A stretch of DNA of 64,000 nt from Cristatella mucedo (taxonomy: Eukaryota > Bryozoa > Phylactolaemata > Cristatellidae), in assembly GCA_009760855.2 (NCBI GenBank), contig WPIO01000024.1:4426501-4490500 (forward strand). The letters run 5' to 3'. Below the pieces are notes generated by a model. The model was not told the origin of the DNA. It saw only the letters and a list, made by a program, of their open reading frames with translations, and searched no databases. This document shows positions 1 to 14,200 of this stretch, one piece after another. Each line of letters opens with the position of its first letter. The first letter of the stretch is position 1. The position numbers were made by a program, and so were the translations under genes.

Positions 1-1892
1 AGAACTGCTGAAACAGCCGTAATTCGCGATTAAGGTTTCAAATTGTTTACTACAATTATAATCAAACACTGAATGGGTGATAGATCTAGAATATTGCTTT
101 CAGGCGAGGCACGTCAAAGACCAAAAATGCATAGCCATGCATTTTAAGATAACAAAATAAAAATGGCTCCTCTATTTTGGGGAGACAGTTAGACTTGTAC
201 ATAAAATAATGAAATAAGGTAGCTGCAAAGAAAATTAAGTAGCTTGATTCTTTATAAAAACAAAATAATGTGAGTTTCGAATGTGGCAATCAGTTTTATT
301 CAGTATTGGTTTGAAGCACGTATTGGCTATTGCTGGCGAATACACTAACGTCCGAACTCTTCACTTTAAAGAAATATGTGAAGAAAATCGTGGAAATGCT
401 GTTCACATCTAACACGAAATTGTATTAAATCACCTTATTGTTACTCTCAAACGAGCTTTAATTTATGGGGAAATAATAACTTCACAACCGATAAATACTT
501 TTTAGCGATGTGCTTTAACCCAGACAATGGTATTACCAATTATATTTAACCATCATACTTATCATGTATGCCAGTCAAAAACGTTTAAACAGGCACTCAT
601 GTAATTTTACACCGTTTTTCTCTGTATATTGACTACAAATTCCGTATTAAACATTGTCATAACAATGAATTGCATCTTAAAAATCCTGAAAGTAGGTTGT
701 ATGAACCATTTTGAGCACTCGGGTGTAATAATTGTATACAGGAAGGCTCTCAAAGCTGTGAGTCTCTAATGCTCATCATAGTGAACAAGTGGAAAGTGGC
801 ATGAACCTTCAAAACTAATTGAATGCAATACTTTTCAGCTAAACCATTAAAAACTCTCAGATTTGTATTGTACTGTGATTTTCAAAATCAGTTTAATTTT
901 ATGAATTCGTTTGCTAATTAGTGAGCATCCTGATGAGCAAGTAAATAATTCCGTTTAACAAAATCTTTAGTTAATTGAGCATCTAAAATTAAGTAAGTGA
1001 AATGGGATAATTTTGACCGTTTGAATGAATATTTTGAATGAATATTTAAATTTAAATTTTATTCTCTGGATTTTCGATGCAAACTGAAAACAAGGTTGCT
1101 TTGAGTCAATAGAAATAAGCTTGAAATGATGGAAGGGTCTGCGTTTTGGTGAAACTGTGGAAGGCAAACTGGGCTTACTGGTTTTATTGGTTTGTGTTTC
1201 AGGCCACCCTTTAGCCCATTAAGAGTTACAAATAAACTGTTTCTGTTTGGGACAAGGGTACTTTAGGAGGGGATTTTCTGATTTTCTATAGTAACTCTAG
1301 AGTTCAGCTGTTAAGGAAAAGTAATAGATTACCCTAATTTTTTCAAGCAACATTATAATGACACATAACTTAAATTAACATGAACTTTTGTAATTTCATC
1401 TTTCCTTAGCTCCTTTCTTGTTTTTCAAATTTTACTATTTCTGGAGATGCTATCATATCAGAATGACTACTTGATCATCTCTGTACATGCTGCATTCAAT
1501 TTTAGCTCTTGTGAAGCAATATTTCTAAAAATTAGGCAATTTTAAGGATCTATATCAGCATTCAATTAAACTTGATTGGGCCGTTGGTTACAGATAAATA
1601 AAGTTTGAATGTTTTTGTTAGTTCGAGCCGGATTTATCGAACTACAGCGGCTGTTATGCTGTAGGAAAGCCAACGAAGTAATCACCTGTTCATTTTCGCA
1701 ATGAAAATCACATTCACGTTCTCCAGGCATAGCTTAATGCTATAATTGATGTAATGCTGTGTTTCGATGTAGTTGGGCAACTGACTCTTAAACTAGTTAA
1801 ATTTTCATCTATGTGGCAATGTAATCTCATCAATACTTTGGTGTCAGATTTGTGATCTTACCTGAGGGTACTGTATGAATAATACACTTTAG
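1..1892. other. AT-rich non-coding stretch
   Basis: Only short, low-quality frames. The missing 5' exons of the metalloprotease could lie here or upstream of the window; I could not identify them. Confidence 0.5.
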
Positions 1893-1962
1893 CTGCATCG
1901 CCAACCTGGTGAATAATTCTCTCGTGATTAATTTGACAAAAGATGCCAAATGCCGACAAAGG
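1893..1962 (+). CDS. Tentative extra prodomain exon of the metalloprotease
   Basis: After acceptor ...ctttag the frame reads CIANLVNNSLVINLTKDAK and reaches a donor AAAG|gtatgg, which suits an ADAM prodomain. Its 3' phase (2) does not fit the next exon at 2099 (phase 0), because the only acceptors there force phase 0. Either another small exon, a different donor (the frame stays open to 2033, with a weak GG|gttttg at 2008), or a lesion must explain this. Treat it as a candidate only. Confidence 0.35.
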
Positions 1963-2098
1963 TATGGGACAGTTGCTAGTTACATTAGGCTGCAACACCT
2001 CCACGGGGTTTTGAAAGCCCACTGTCATAGTCAGGAGCATTAATTAAGCATAATTTAATATTATAGATAACATGATAACTTGCTATATTTCATTCTAG

Positions 2099-2237
2099 GA
2101 GGGAGTTTTTCACTTCAATGGATCTAGATTCAGTATACGCCCTAAATGGAGGCTGCGTATGAAGCATTTCAACAAAACTGATGAACATTTGCTACTTAAT
2201 CTGGAAAAAATACATCCTGGAAACATTGATAAAATAC
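2099..2237 (+). CDS. Metalloprotease exon: prodomain
   Basis: Acceptor cattctag, donor ATAC|gtacgt. It starts in phase 0 with [15 protein letters not shown], the glycine and I.P pattern found late in ADAM prodomains. It ends in phase 1, and C plus GC of the next exon makes Arg. Confidence 0.8.
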
Positions 2238-5200
2238 GTACGTTCCATGAAATGCGATATATGGTATCATTTCCATGAGCTCGATGACTGTGTAATATTT
2301 TGCATGCAGGCTCTTTTAAAACTAATCAATATCGTGTGCATATCTCTAAATGCTCATCATATTCTATTTTAAATGTACGGAAAGATTATCCTCAAGCCCT
2401 TCTGTATAAGAGGGCCCTCTCAATCAGTCCTGAATATCATCTAAATGATCGCCAGAGGAGAGCAGCTAAGCCAAGCTATGAAATCGATCTCTGCTATGCT
2501 ACAGACAGCTATTTATATAACATGTGAGTATATAAGCATATAAGCTGTTGCATGGTACGATTGGTAAGCATTATGATTGCCTCGCGGGAATTACCATGAG
2601 CTAGCTCTGACTGGCAGTCTATAAGCTTCATGGTCTGTCATCACGCGCAGAGCATATACTTTTGCTAGTTAAACACAATTCCCTTCGGCTGCTAACAAGC
2701 GGCATGATCTCTGTAGCCACCTGTCTACGACTAAGCTTGATACCGAAACGATAGCTATGCAAACTTTCCTGGAGTGACCTAGCTGCTGCAATGCAGCTAT
2801 CCTGGAGTGAAGACATTCTAAACATCTTTCGAGGCTCTTCGACGTGCAAAAATGCTTAAAAGACATAACTTGGTATCTCGTAATTGATTTGAATGTTTTA
2901 ACTGTGAGCAAAACGGTATCAGAATTGAAATGTAAAATTCACTTGTTTCATGCATTAGACAATCTCAAATTGTATGGACTGTTAAGCTATCATAATTTGA
3001 TTGAATTAAAAAATATTATCAGTACACTTACATGGTGGCATTACTGTGGGCAGCAGGATATATATTTCACTTGCATATTGCCCTAAGAGAACTTATTCTT
3101 CGTCAAGGTTCTTCACGTACACCATATTGTTGGACGGAGCCATTGCAGTGATTAATATTGAACAAGATATTTCAAAAGTAGAGTAAAGAGTATATCAATT
3201 GTTTGAACCTAATAGTCGCAAAAATAGCGTTGCTTTAAGCTTCTTTTGGCTTAACTGTATCAGTAGGCTTCTTTGGGAAAAAGGGTCGTCCCCAAGTCCT
3301 TCAAATCGGCAATCGTTAGACCTATTCTTAAAAAGCCTGGATTAGACACAGAGCTCCTAGCAAACTATCGTCCAGTTTCCCTTCTTCCGTTCTTATCAAA
3401 GATTCTTGAAAAAATTGTTGCTAAGCAGCTAGATGAACATATTGAAAATAATGAAATGTCAGCAACATTTCAATCAGGTTTCAAGAGGCAGCACTCTACT
3501 GAAACTGCTCTCCTCCGTGTTAACAATGGCATTCTACGTGGCAATGACGACGGGAATGTCACTGCCGTAGCTCTGCTAGATCTGTCTGCTGCCTTCGACA
3601 CCATTGATCACGAAGTTCTGCTTGAACGATTGAGAACAACGATCGGTCTGGCAGACGAAGCACTGGCGTGGTTTAAATCATACTTGTCTGATCGTGTTCA
3701 ATCCGTGTCGTGTGGGGGTCAGGTCTCAGACATGAGAAGGGTCACCTGTGGAGTCCCTCAAGGGTCTGTACTTGGTCCCTTGCTGTTCTCCATTTATACG
3801 CAACCTCTGGGAAAAGTGATTAAGGCCCATGGAATAGGATATCACTTCTATGCTGACGATACTCAGTTGTATTTGTCATTTAGACAGTCGGAATCTGCTG
3901 CAGCAACTGAGAAACTGAATGCTTGCCTTGCCGAGATTCGATGCTGGATGTCGGAAAACTTCCTCAAATTAAATGACGATAAAACCAAGCTGCTTCTCAT
4001 AGGACACCCTAAGCGTGTGGCTGGATTAAAAGGCTTTGCTGTTCTAATAGGTGATGCTATTGTGCGACCTTCACCACGTGCTCGTAATCTAGGTGTCGTG
4101 TTCGACAGCTGCCTCAATTTCAAAAGCTTCATTCAGAAGACTGCCTCTACAGCTAGCCATCACATCCGATCCCTATCCAAGATTAGAAGCTGTCTCCCAC
4201 AGTGGCTTGTAAAAAATTTAACTAGGTCTTTAGTTCTGTCTCGGCTTGATTATTGTAATTCCCTTTTGGCTGAGCTACCAAAAAAAGATATTATGCCACT
4301 ACAGCGTACTTTAAATATGGCTGCAAGGCTGGTCTTCAAGTCTCAGCGGTTTGAGCACGTGTCGCCTTTGCTGAAAGAGCTAGGATGGTTGCGGATTGAG
4401 CAAAGGATACAGAGCAAAGTTCTTACGCTGACCCACAAGGCCAGCCGCAGCTTAGCTCCTTCGTACCTAGCTGAACTGCTACATCAGTTTCAGCCTGTTC
4501 GCGCCCTCAGGTCCTGTGTCGACAATAAATTAGCTATCCCATTCCTCCGCTTAAAGACAGTTGGCGACAGAAGCTTTAGCTCTGCAGGTCCTAGACTGTG
4601 GAACACGCTTCCACAATTCTTATGCAACGACATCTATTCTCCAACTGCTGACTATGGCACATCTTTTTCAGCGGTCCTGAACTGCTACTTCTATGCTACT
4701 CACTACCTCAACTGCTCTCCTAACTCTGCTATGCTTCCCACTTTCTCTTTGTTGCGTGAGACGAAGTCTGTTGGCTACCGAATGCGTACCGAAAGCCGCT
4801 TAGGCTGTGAGTGTGCTATACAAAATTCTCCTGCGTAACACCCACATGGTCTTTATGACTTTGTGAAGTTACTGACGGAGATACATCACATTACATTAGG
4901 GACGTCCCATTTTCATTACCCTATATGACTGAAGGAGTTCAGCAGCCTTTTTAATAATAACAACAGTAACAATAACACTTGATAAAGAGTGCTTTGAGAA
5001 CTCAATGTCTTTCTAGGCGCTTTAAATTTGCTGCAAATAAAACATGACCATATGGTTAATGTTAGCATGCTTGGTAAACACCAAGATGTATATAAGCAAT
5101 ACGGTTAATGAAAAATGAACATGGTTCATAGTGACGTGCACAAGATCAGCATGCAAGTGTGGTTAGTGGCAGCATGCACAGTGTCAGCAAGCATAAGCAC

Positions 5201-8200
5201 ATTAAGGACAAATGCCAGGGATCCCCTTAATGTGGTGATAAGTAGATGCGTTTTTAGTTTCTTTTTAAATCTGGTCAAGTCAGGGGATGTCGTGGCGCAA
5301 GTTGGAAGTGAGTTCCAGGATTTGGGAGCATCCGAACTAAAGGCATGGTCTCCAAAGGATTTTATGCTTGTACGAAGTGCAGGTAAACAGTTAGATTAGG
5401 AAAAGCGGGTCGTACGATGCTCAGTGCAGTGGAGCAGAAGATCTGATAGGTAGGCTCAAGCCTATAAAATCTTGATTTACAGGCATAATAATAGGAAATT
5501 ACTCCCGGTAATGACGGCCCTTAACTTTAGAAAGTGCGTTATTTAAACAGTAATAGAGATCGTTATATTGACCTTAAACAACATTGTGACTTATTCGCTA
5601 GAAAATTTCTCAGGTACTGGCTCTCCATCCAGTAGTTTATCCACTGCAGGTTTTGCCGCTAACTTGTGTCCACTAATTCTCTCGCTCTGGCCCTATTAAT
5701 TACCGATTCTTTATAACTAGGATTAGATCGTGCACTACTCTTTCTTCCTAGTTTTAGTTATCGGGTCACAGAACATTGTAGAATACGTCCGAGAAGTTTT
5801 TTCTATCTGGGATGATAATAATAGCCTTAAACAGATTCAAGGCTATTATTATCTACACTAAATTTTTTGTTTCTCACTCTTGGCTGCCCCACATCCTTTG
5901 CAGTTTGAAGTTTGTCTACCGACCACTGAGCTCGGAACTCTCTCTGTGCTGACCAACTGCACCTAACTACTTGCGAACACTTATCCAAATCTAAATATGC
6001 AAGGGTATCTTTTGCTGTACCCCTAGTGCGGTCTACATTGGCATTAATATTAAATACGAGGGTAAATATTGAGAACATACTCTAAAAGTAGTTCAAACAT
6101 CAAATACTTTGAAAAGTAGAAAGTATTGGGAACGAAATTTTTTTTATGAGTGTGCAAACGTAATATAAACCTTAAGTAAAAGTTGCCGAGCCTTTTAAAA
6201 AAAAGTCACTTGTGTCCTCACTTTGATGAGCTTTCGTTAAGTGCGGTCTGTGTTTGCAGAGTCCTAAGGTCTGTACTTTAATGTAACTTCCAGAATGAGT
6301 TATAAAGTTTCGTTAACAATAAGTTACGCTGGAGCCTGTCATACGCATTTTTGACGCAAGCCGCATGATTATTCGTGTGCATCAATTCAACTCGTACTAA
6401 CTAAGAGAGAAATAGCACACCTACCTAATCAGCTTTTCAATATTTCAGTACATTCAACTACCTTTTTAAGAGCAACCCACTCATTGGAGTCAGTGATGTT
6501 TTGAGGGAGATACGTTACTACTTATCCAATATCGAAAATCTGGTAAGTTAGTTCACCACCAAAAGGAATGAGAAAGTGACATCGATATCTTGAATAATAA
6601 ACTGAAATGAGGAAGACACTGTTGGCATTCATAAAATAAAACAGGTCTTTTTGGAAACGTTAAATTTTCAGAAATGCATGTGCCAACTTGTACGGCTACA
6701 ACTTTAGACCTTGTGATTATCTGCTTAAAATTTCGGCTACATATATAACGAGAACTCCAACTCCAACTAGATTATCCTATACAGTTCAGCTTGTCATGCT
6801 TACCAAGCTTCTGCTCTTACATGCTAGGGCTGAAGATCATGAAATGGAGCTGACTTGTAAAACAGCACGTGTGATTAATTCAACCTAATCCTGGAAATTT
6901 TAATCAGAATAAAAACGGCTGTTCCCTCTAAGTCAGAAGTTTTATTTCAATGTGCCCTACATGCTGCTCCCAGCAGTATAATTTTGGATTCTGCAGGCTC
7001 TCTCTTGTTTTATGAACTAAGCTAGTAAGTGAAGAAACTACTAAGCTTGACTAATAGGCTACTGAACTATGCTAAATCTTCAATTCCTCGAATATACTGA
7101 CACAGATCTGAATGACTTTTGCTTTTCTCAGACTTTCAGAGCTCCTTTATGAAAAGACACACAGCAGTGCTCCGGCAAAACGAAAACCCTCAGGTGGTCG
7201 TACATTCATGAGCATCCGGCTGACTCTACAAGCAAAGCCTCTAGCTAGTGAACAACATGACTAGCATAAGTATATGACAGTTCTTCCTTTGCAGCAAATT
7301 TAAAACATCTAGAAAGAGTTTGACTTCTCTGAGCTCGCTTTATCAATGTGTCTTCATTATTAACAGTAGTAGTAATCTTTGCATGGGTTAGTAGCCGGAT
7401 GTCCGGCTTACTTCGATGACTGGTGCCTGCCTGACTGGATGTGCTGCAGTGAAAAAAGAGAAGCAACACATCTAGCAGCAGTTTTCTAAGGCAAGCATTA
7501 ATGCTTTTCAGTGCAACATTGAACTACCAGTAGCTGGCCACTATAGAAAGTTCCAAAAGGCTCATGAGCCGGGCAGGATACTGGCGATGCGCTGGCTTAG
7601 CCCAGTGGTCAAGGTTTTCCCATTGATCGAGGTTAATATTTAATGGCTTAAGTCATGGGCTAGACATCTGTAGCAAATGCTAAGCAAATGATATGATTGC
7701 TATATAAAATGAATTGTGCTGTATTTAGTACGATTACTGGCAGCATGTTAATTGTTCACCGTTCCTCTTTTTTTCTCAACTGCTACTTTCAATTCATTTC
7801 TTCCACAAAAACGTCACGTTTTCTAAGGTAGTTGAATTCCTTCTTAACCAGTGAGAAAGCTTAAAAGTTAAGAATTTTTACAACAATTTTTATTTTAATT
7901 AACAGCTGCTATATCATTTTTTGAGCCGACAGAGGGCTCCTACTTATTACTCGACCCTGCATGGTTTATGCACTATTATATTTGCCCTTCTTTGACTCTA
8001 GTTTAGCCTTACAGTTTTTCTATCGGAGGTTTTTTCAAATAATTGCCTTTTTTCTTCAGCTCTCCAGGTGAACGCTGCTCTCACGTTTTTAAGAAAATTG
8101 AAAATAACCAGAAGACTTATCAAGATCAAGTTATTGTATCCCACAAATCATTTACAGGGATGATGGCTCATAATAATTGATATGTCTAAATATCCTACGA

Positions 8201-11200
8201 ATAACTAGACATTTATCTGTTAATTATTCTTATAAATATTCTAGCATTACAAATTCACACAAGTTTTCTAATAACGTTAACAGCTTTAAAGATACAACAG
8301 GCAGTAGTAGGACTGAAAATATAAGGAGAGGATAAGACGGAATGAAGTTAGAAGACAGCAAGCATGCATGTTCAAACGACAGGTGTAGCCACTTTCTCAG
8401 AAAATTGCGCCCATTTGTCTAAACGTTCTGGTGTATATTTTAGAGTTAATCAGGTCTCAGTTTACAGCTGCCTATCCTTTAATGTCTTCAAAATCTCTAT
8501 ATAATACCTTAGTATAGTTCTTTAATTAGTTTTTTCGATGTCGGTGTCCACGAAAACTAGCTGATTTATTTCAGGTTGCATTGAGATATGTAGCAATAAA
8601 TATCCCAGACTGGACGATGACCACGAAATTGGCAGCGATCTACGTCGAGACAGTAAGTACCTTACAAATGTTTGGCATATGTAAAAGTATTAAAGAGACA
8701 TCAAACTTCAATAGATGTTGTCAGTTGTTACAGAAACTTGTATTACGTATGACTTGCGTAGGAAGCAGACTGAACTCACAAACCAATTGACTTCAATTTG
8801 CACTGGTCTTAATGTTGCATCATCAAGTCTGCAAGGTTTTCAGAATTATTTTCTAGATTTCATACAAACTCTGTGCGCGAATATACGCATCGCACAAAGT
8901 TGTTGCTCAATAGTTTTGGCTTGCTAGTTTAAAGGGGTTTTAAAGTACTACATAGTTTACATATTTTTCAATATATTTATTATTTGACATAGTGCTACAT
9001 CACGGTCTAAGAACTTATCTAGATAGCAAAGAAATGATAACAGAAAGTATTCTGCCTGAAAAACTAGTGGAACTAAGCTCGTTGCTTGTGATTTTTGGGT
9101 TTGTGCACAGATTCGTTAATTCATGGGGACAATTAGAAAGAAAATTAGCAGGTTCATGACTAATAGGATGCGAAATATAGAGTAAGCTTTGCTCTCGTTT
9201 TACGGGAGCTTAGATTTTAAGGCAAATACGAATACAAATTTATTCGGGAAAATAGCTAGTAAGAGACTTATCTGCATTAGCTGACTTTAAAGTTTATGAG
9301 GCTGTTTACACCCAAGTATATGTATTTTTTCTCGTAATTGGTCAAGGAACATAGTGGAAGAGTATGCATGCTATACCTATACGAACGCTAGGAGTAAAAC
9401 AAGCAATGTTTCCAAGGTAGTAGAAATGGCATCAATACAAATATGCTGTCAAATTATTTTGATTATGCTTGCTTTCGGTTTTTCTTATTCGAGAAATTTC
9501 AGCTCCTTTTTTGAAATTGTATCTGAAGCTGTAATAGCTCCGTGTCATTGGTGATACTGAATACAACATTACCTTGCATAAAATCAGGTGGCCCACACTG
9601 AGTTCTTTCACCCTTCGCTTTTACTTGCAATGGTTAGTTTCAGCACTTTTTGCACTCAGATACAACTAGCTTGATTAAGAAGCTCCCAACTTTGTCATTT
9701 GTAGTTTTCTAACATTTGCTAATGCTCTAAGGGTCGTATATTGTATCAAAACGGTTTCATGCCACTTCGTGTGGCTAAAGTAAGTCAACTGAAAGCAGCA
9801 TATTTTTGTGCTTAAATAACAAGGATAGGCAAGTTTTGTTTACCTTTTTACTGTAATACTTCAAAGTTGCCTGCGAAAAGTTCCGAATATTTTAGTCACC
9901 AACTGGCAGTACTTGGTTGGATTCTAACTCAACCTCAGACGGACCAACAAGCCAGAAGGTTCTCGATGCAGTTGCGGCACTGAATCTTTTCGGCAGATGG
10001 TTAAACACCCAGCCAACCCTGAAATTTCCGAGCTTCGACCACTGTTCTCTGTTTACTGGGTGAGTTCAGTCATTTTTCCGACGATTTTAAAGATATGCAC
10101 TTCTATTTTATATTGCCAAAACAGTACAGTTATCATTATACGTTTGTACAGCGCCCTCGAAATACTTGATATTTTTGTTGGCGCTTTCAAACCGCAGTAA
10201 AGAGACCAAAGTTGTACGGTTATGTGTAGTAAGCTCGCTGACAATAAACATAACAGGGGTGGAGTCGGCATGCACAGGGTCAGCATGCAAATATGGTGAG
10301 TGAAAAATTATTCGTCCTTTTAGTGCTTATGTGTGCTGACACTGTGCATGCTTCCAACAACCACACTAGCATGCTGCTGTCCATATCACCCCTAACCATG
10401 CTGTTCCTGTTGTTTATCAAGCGTGCTACCACTAATTATTCGATCGTGTTTTCTTTGCAGCAAATCTATAGCGTCTAGAATAAGATTGAGTAATCTCAGA
10501 GCTCTTTCCTAAGTGCTTTATTATTACGCTTAACAATATTAGTTGCAACTTGCACAGAGTCTGCAAACTCAAGCATAGAAAGAACGAATAACTTCGGCCA
10601 AATATGTTTGTAACACCGATGAAGAAACGCTTATTTGGCTTCTTTTTAAATGTCAAGTAAGTGGCTTTCACGACGTCATTAGGGAGTAGGTTCTAGTGTT
10701 TGAGGGCGTACGAACTAAAGCTGTAACGATGTCAAAAGGATTCGAAATGTATACGAGGACTAGCTAAATCATTTTTCGGCAAAAGGGTTAGCATAAATCA
10801 TGAAAATTACCAGACCAACCACAGATCCCTGTGGTGCACTGTATTTCAGAGATTGCTCGTTTGCTCTTCGTCAGTTCAAATCAATGCTTTGGAGTCTCTC
10901 AGTGTGATAGGTCTTGAAAATTGTACTGCTGTACCCAAGATGAGCAGGAAAAGTGAGAGGCACTCAAAAAAGACTATTGGAAGAAGGATAAAATGCTGCA
11001 GAAAAATTCGGCTAAATAAGTTGTGAGACTCTATCCAAGTTCAATTCCTGGAAGAAATACTACAAATGCAAAAATCCTCCACGTTATAGAAATTTTAATT
11101 CGTAAAATATGATCTTTCTAAAAAAATAATTACTAGACCAAAGTGTTGTGGCAACTTTAACCTGTATCACCGGTTCATTCCCATAATATTATTTAAAAGA

Positions 11201-14200
11201 AGTACGCCACTTGTTACTTAGCAGAAAATATGCCTATTTATTTACTTTTGCTAAACCTATAAATTGCATTTGTGTTGCTTTAGTGAATTTTTAAGGAATT
11301 AAATTCTACCGATTTCATTCATATTTGCACTTAATTATAATATCTAAATTTACTTCTAATTAATAATTACAATTTTATAATTTTCTGAAGTTGAGTCCTA
11401 AATGTAAACTTTTTCGGAAAAGTAAAATTAAACTCTTTTTGTTTCACGGTGCAGATATAGTGACTGGTTTTTACCAATAACGTATATATCTACTAATGAG
11501 CAGCTCACTGATAGTGGACTAGATTCGCTAAGTTATATTAGTTTCAACGCAGTCAACCCTGTGCAATCTTGCTGCAAGACGGAAGTGCGCCATCTTATGG
11601 AGTGACGGACTTTCTTTTTTCAGTAAGTACAGATTAAAGAGGGAACGTTAAGCACGCATTAATATGGTGACCGCAGGAGTGACGCGTAATAGGCGAGTTA
11701 TTCTACAACGACTCAGGCAGTGAGCTGCTTGTTGCATTATGTGATTATAGAATAATTATTACCCAGATTTATTCGACTTTAATACTCCGCAAGTTTCAGC
11801 CAAATTATCAAAACAAATGTAAAAAAACTTAGACACAATAAGCTTATCACCGTAAAACAAATATTTCAAATTCAGTATATGTAATCACATCATAATAATT
11901 TAAGCTGTAAAATCCACCAACATTTGGTGCTTTTTATGGATTTTGGTTGTCTTTTGTTTTGAGTAAGCAAGGAGTTACAATATTAGAAATATTTGCTCCT
12001 GAGAAACTCTCTTCACATTGTTTCGCATCGACAGTATGAACAGTTGAAGTACATCATTCTTAAAAAATAGTTAATTAAGAGTAATATTTATCTTAGTTTT
12101 TATAAGAGAGAACTTGAGGGAGACCACCAAATGCATATATTATTTTGATTTCCCTTAAAATGTTTCAGTTTTTCCAAGTGACGAGTAAGCAATATTGTAA
12201 GCCGCAAGAGTGTGCAGCTAAGATATTCAATACGCTAAACCTGCAATTCACTGGCTCCCTCTCAAGCAACGCATCAACTGGAAGGTTTTGTCGCTCACTT
12301 TTTGGTCCCTTCATTCTTTGGCTCCTGCCTACCTATTAGATATACTTCCCACGAGGATAAGCGTCGTACCACCCGCTTTTCGGAGTCGAACTGCTTATAC
12401 ATACCTCATACGAATCTCAAATCCTTTGAAGACCGTGCCTTTAGTTCATATGCACCGAGAGCCTGGAAATCACTCCTGTCTCGCTTCACGGCAACTCCTG
12501 ACTTGTCCACGTTAAAAAACAAACTAAAAACTCATCTATTTATGACAGCATTTAGGGCTCCCTGTGGTTGGTCTTTTATTTACCTATGCCTGACGACACT
12601 GTGCAAGCTGCCACTAACCATACATGGAAGCTGACCCTGCTCGTGTCATGAACTTGTTATTCTGTTTTTGTTATCAGCATGCTATCACTAACCATTCGAT
12701 CATGCTCCATTTGCATTAAGTGTAAAGTGCTAAGAAAGAAATTGAGTTTTGTCGGGCGAAGTACTGAGCGTTTTATTATTTGTATTATTATTTTTATAAA
12801 CCCAAGCTGAGCCTCTTGGTACCTGTTATAGGTAACTATCACAAGAAGAAGGACTTTTATTGAGTTAGTGACTAAAGTTGCAATATAATTTAGCACCAGT
12901 ATTAAATTATTGGCTGTGGCGATCTTATCTGCTATCGACCAAGTTTTCAAAATTCTTTGTCAAATTAGTCAGACTTAGCTTTGGAGCTAATGTGATCTGT
13001 TACAGACGGGTACATTTCAACAGTATACATAGATTAAGGTGCGTAGCTTCAAGAATATGATGGTGAATGCTTTATGTAAACGCACTAACTCCTTTTTTAC
13101 AGTGACGCGTATCTTTCCAGTACAAACTCTACCAACTTCACCTATGTTTATTAATGAAATTATCTTAACCCAACATTAAAATTAAATCTATGATTATATT
13201 GTCTTAAGCTGCAAAGTAAACTACAAATATAGCTAACTCATCGTGCCAGCTCTGCAGTTTCTGTACTCACTGTTAGAACCATATAATGAGCAGCTTCTCT
13301 ATAAGCCAAACCATATAGATAGACGTGAGCTAAGTTAGTCTTTTTTCAGCATACATTTTGAAATAATTTTTGGCTCCTATATTTTAATCTAAATTTCTCA
13401 TGCCAACACTTGCCGGTTCATTAAAAACCAAGAAAGTCTGTGATTACTTGAGATGTGTCCCTTTTCGAAACTAGATATTTGCTCTTGTATAAGAATGCCT
13501 ACATAGTTGTTCTCACACTAATCACAGGAGAGCATCGGATAACATGGGTCTGTGGGAAAATAGACACATATTTATTCTTCGACTCTTAAATTTTTTTACC
13601 AGGAACTTCTGCTAAGGGAAACAACTTGCAGCCAGCAACATTGCATGATTCATTTACCTTATGCTACATGTCCATGATAGGGAGCAGCAATGTTATGATG
13701 GCAAGGATTTTCTACTGCATAGTATGTCAATATCGTTACCAAAATCTCTTATGAATATAAACATATTAAAGATATTAAATTAGTGTATCAGTCAGATTGC
13801 ATTGGCTGCTACGGCTGCTGACCCTCCCACAACTTTGCGTTTTACCTTTTTTTTGCTTAGTGAGCTGAAGTCTGTGGGCAACCGCATGCCTACGAAAGCA
13901 GATTGGGCTTTGAGTTCACATTAATGAAATTATTCTGAGAAACAGATACTTAACCTAAGTGGCTCTGTGGAGTTACAAGCATACGTAAATAAGTGTCCGT
14001 ATGCATTAAGAAATGGTAATATTTACTACAGCTTATTCTTCTCTCTTTCCAATCCTGCCCACGACAGTCGTGAAACCAAATGGAAAGAACTACATGCAAT
14101 TAATTTCGCATAATTTAATCTTTGGATAGAAAATTGCAATACCTTCGTTCCCAATGATTAATGTTGCTTTAAATTGATTACGAACTCTATCTGACGGTTT

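Noticed and set aside
5827..6078. 83-codon minus frame
   Set aside because: No recognised domain, not repeated in the window, and within an intron; expected by chance at this length.
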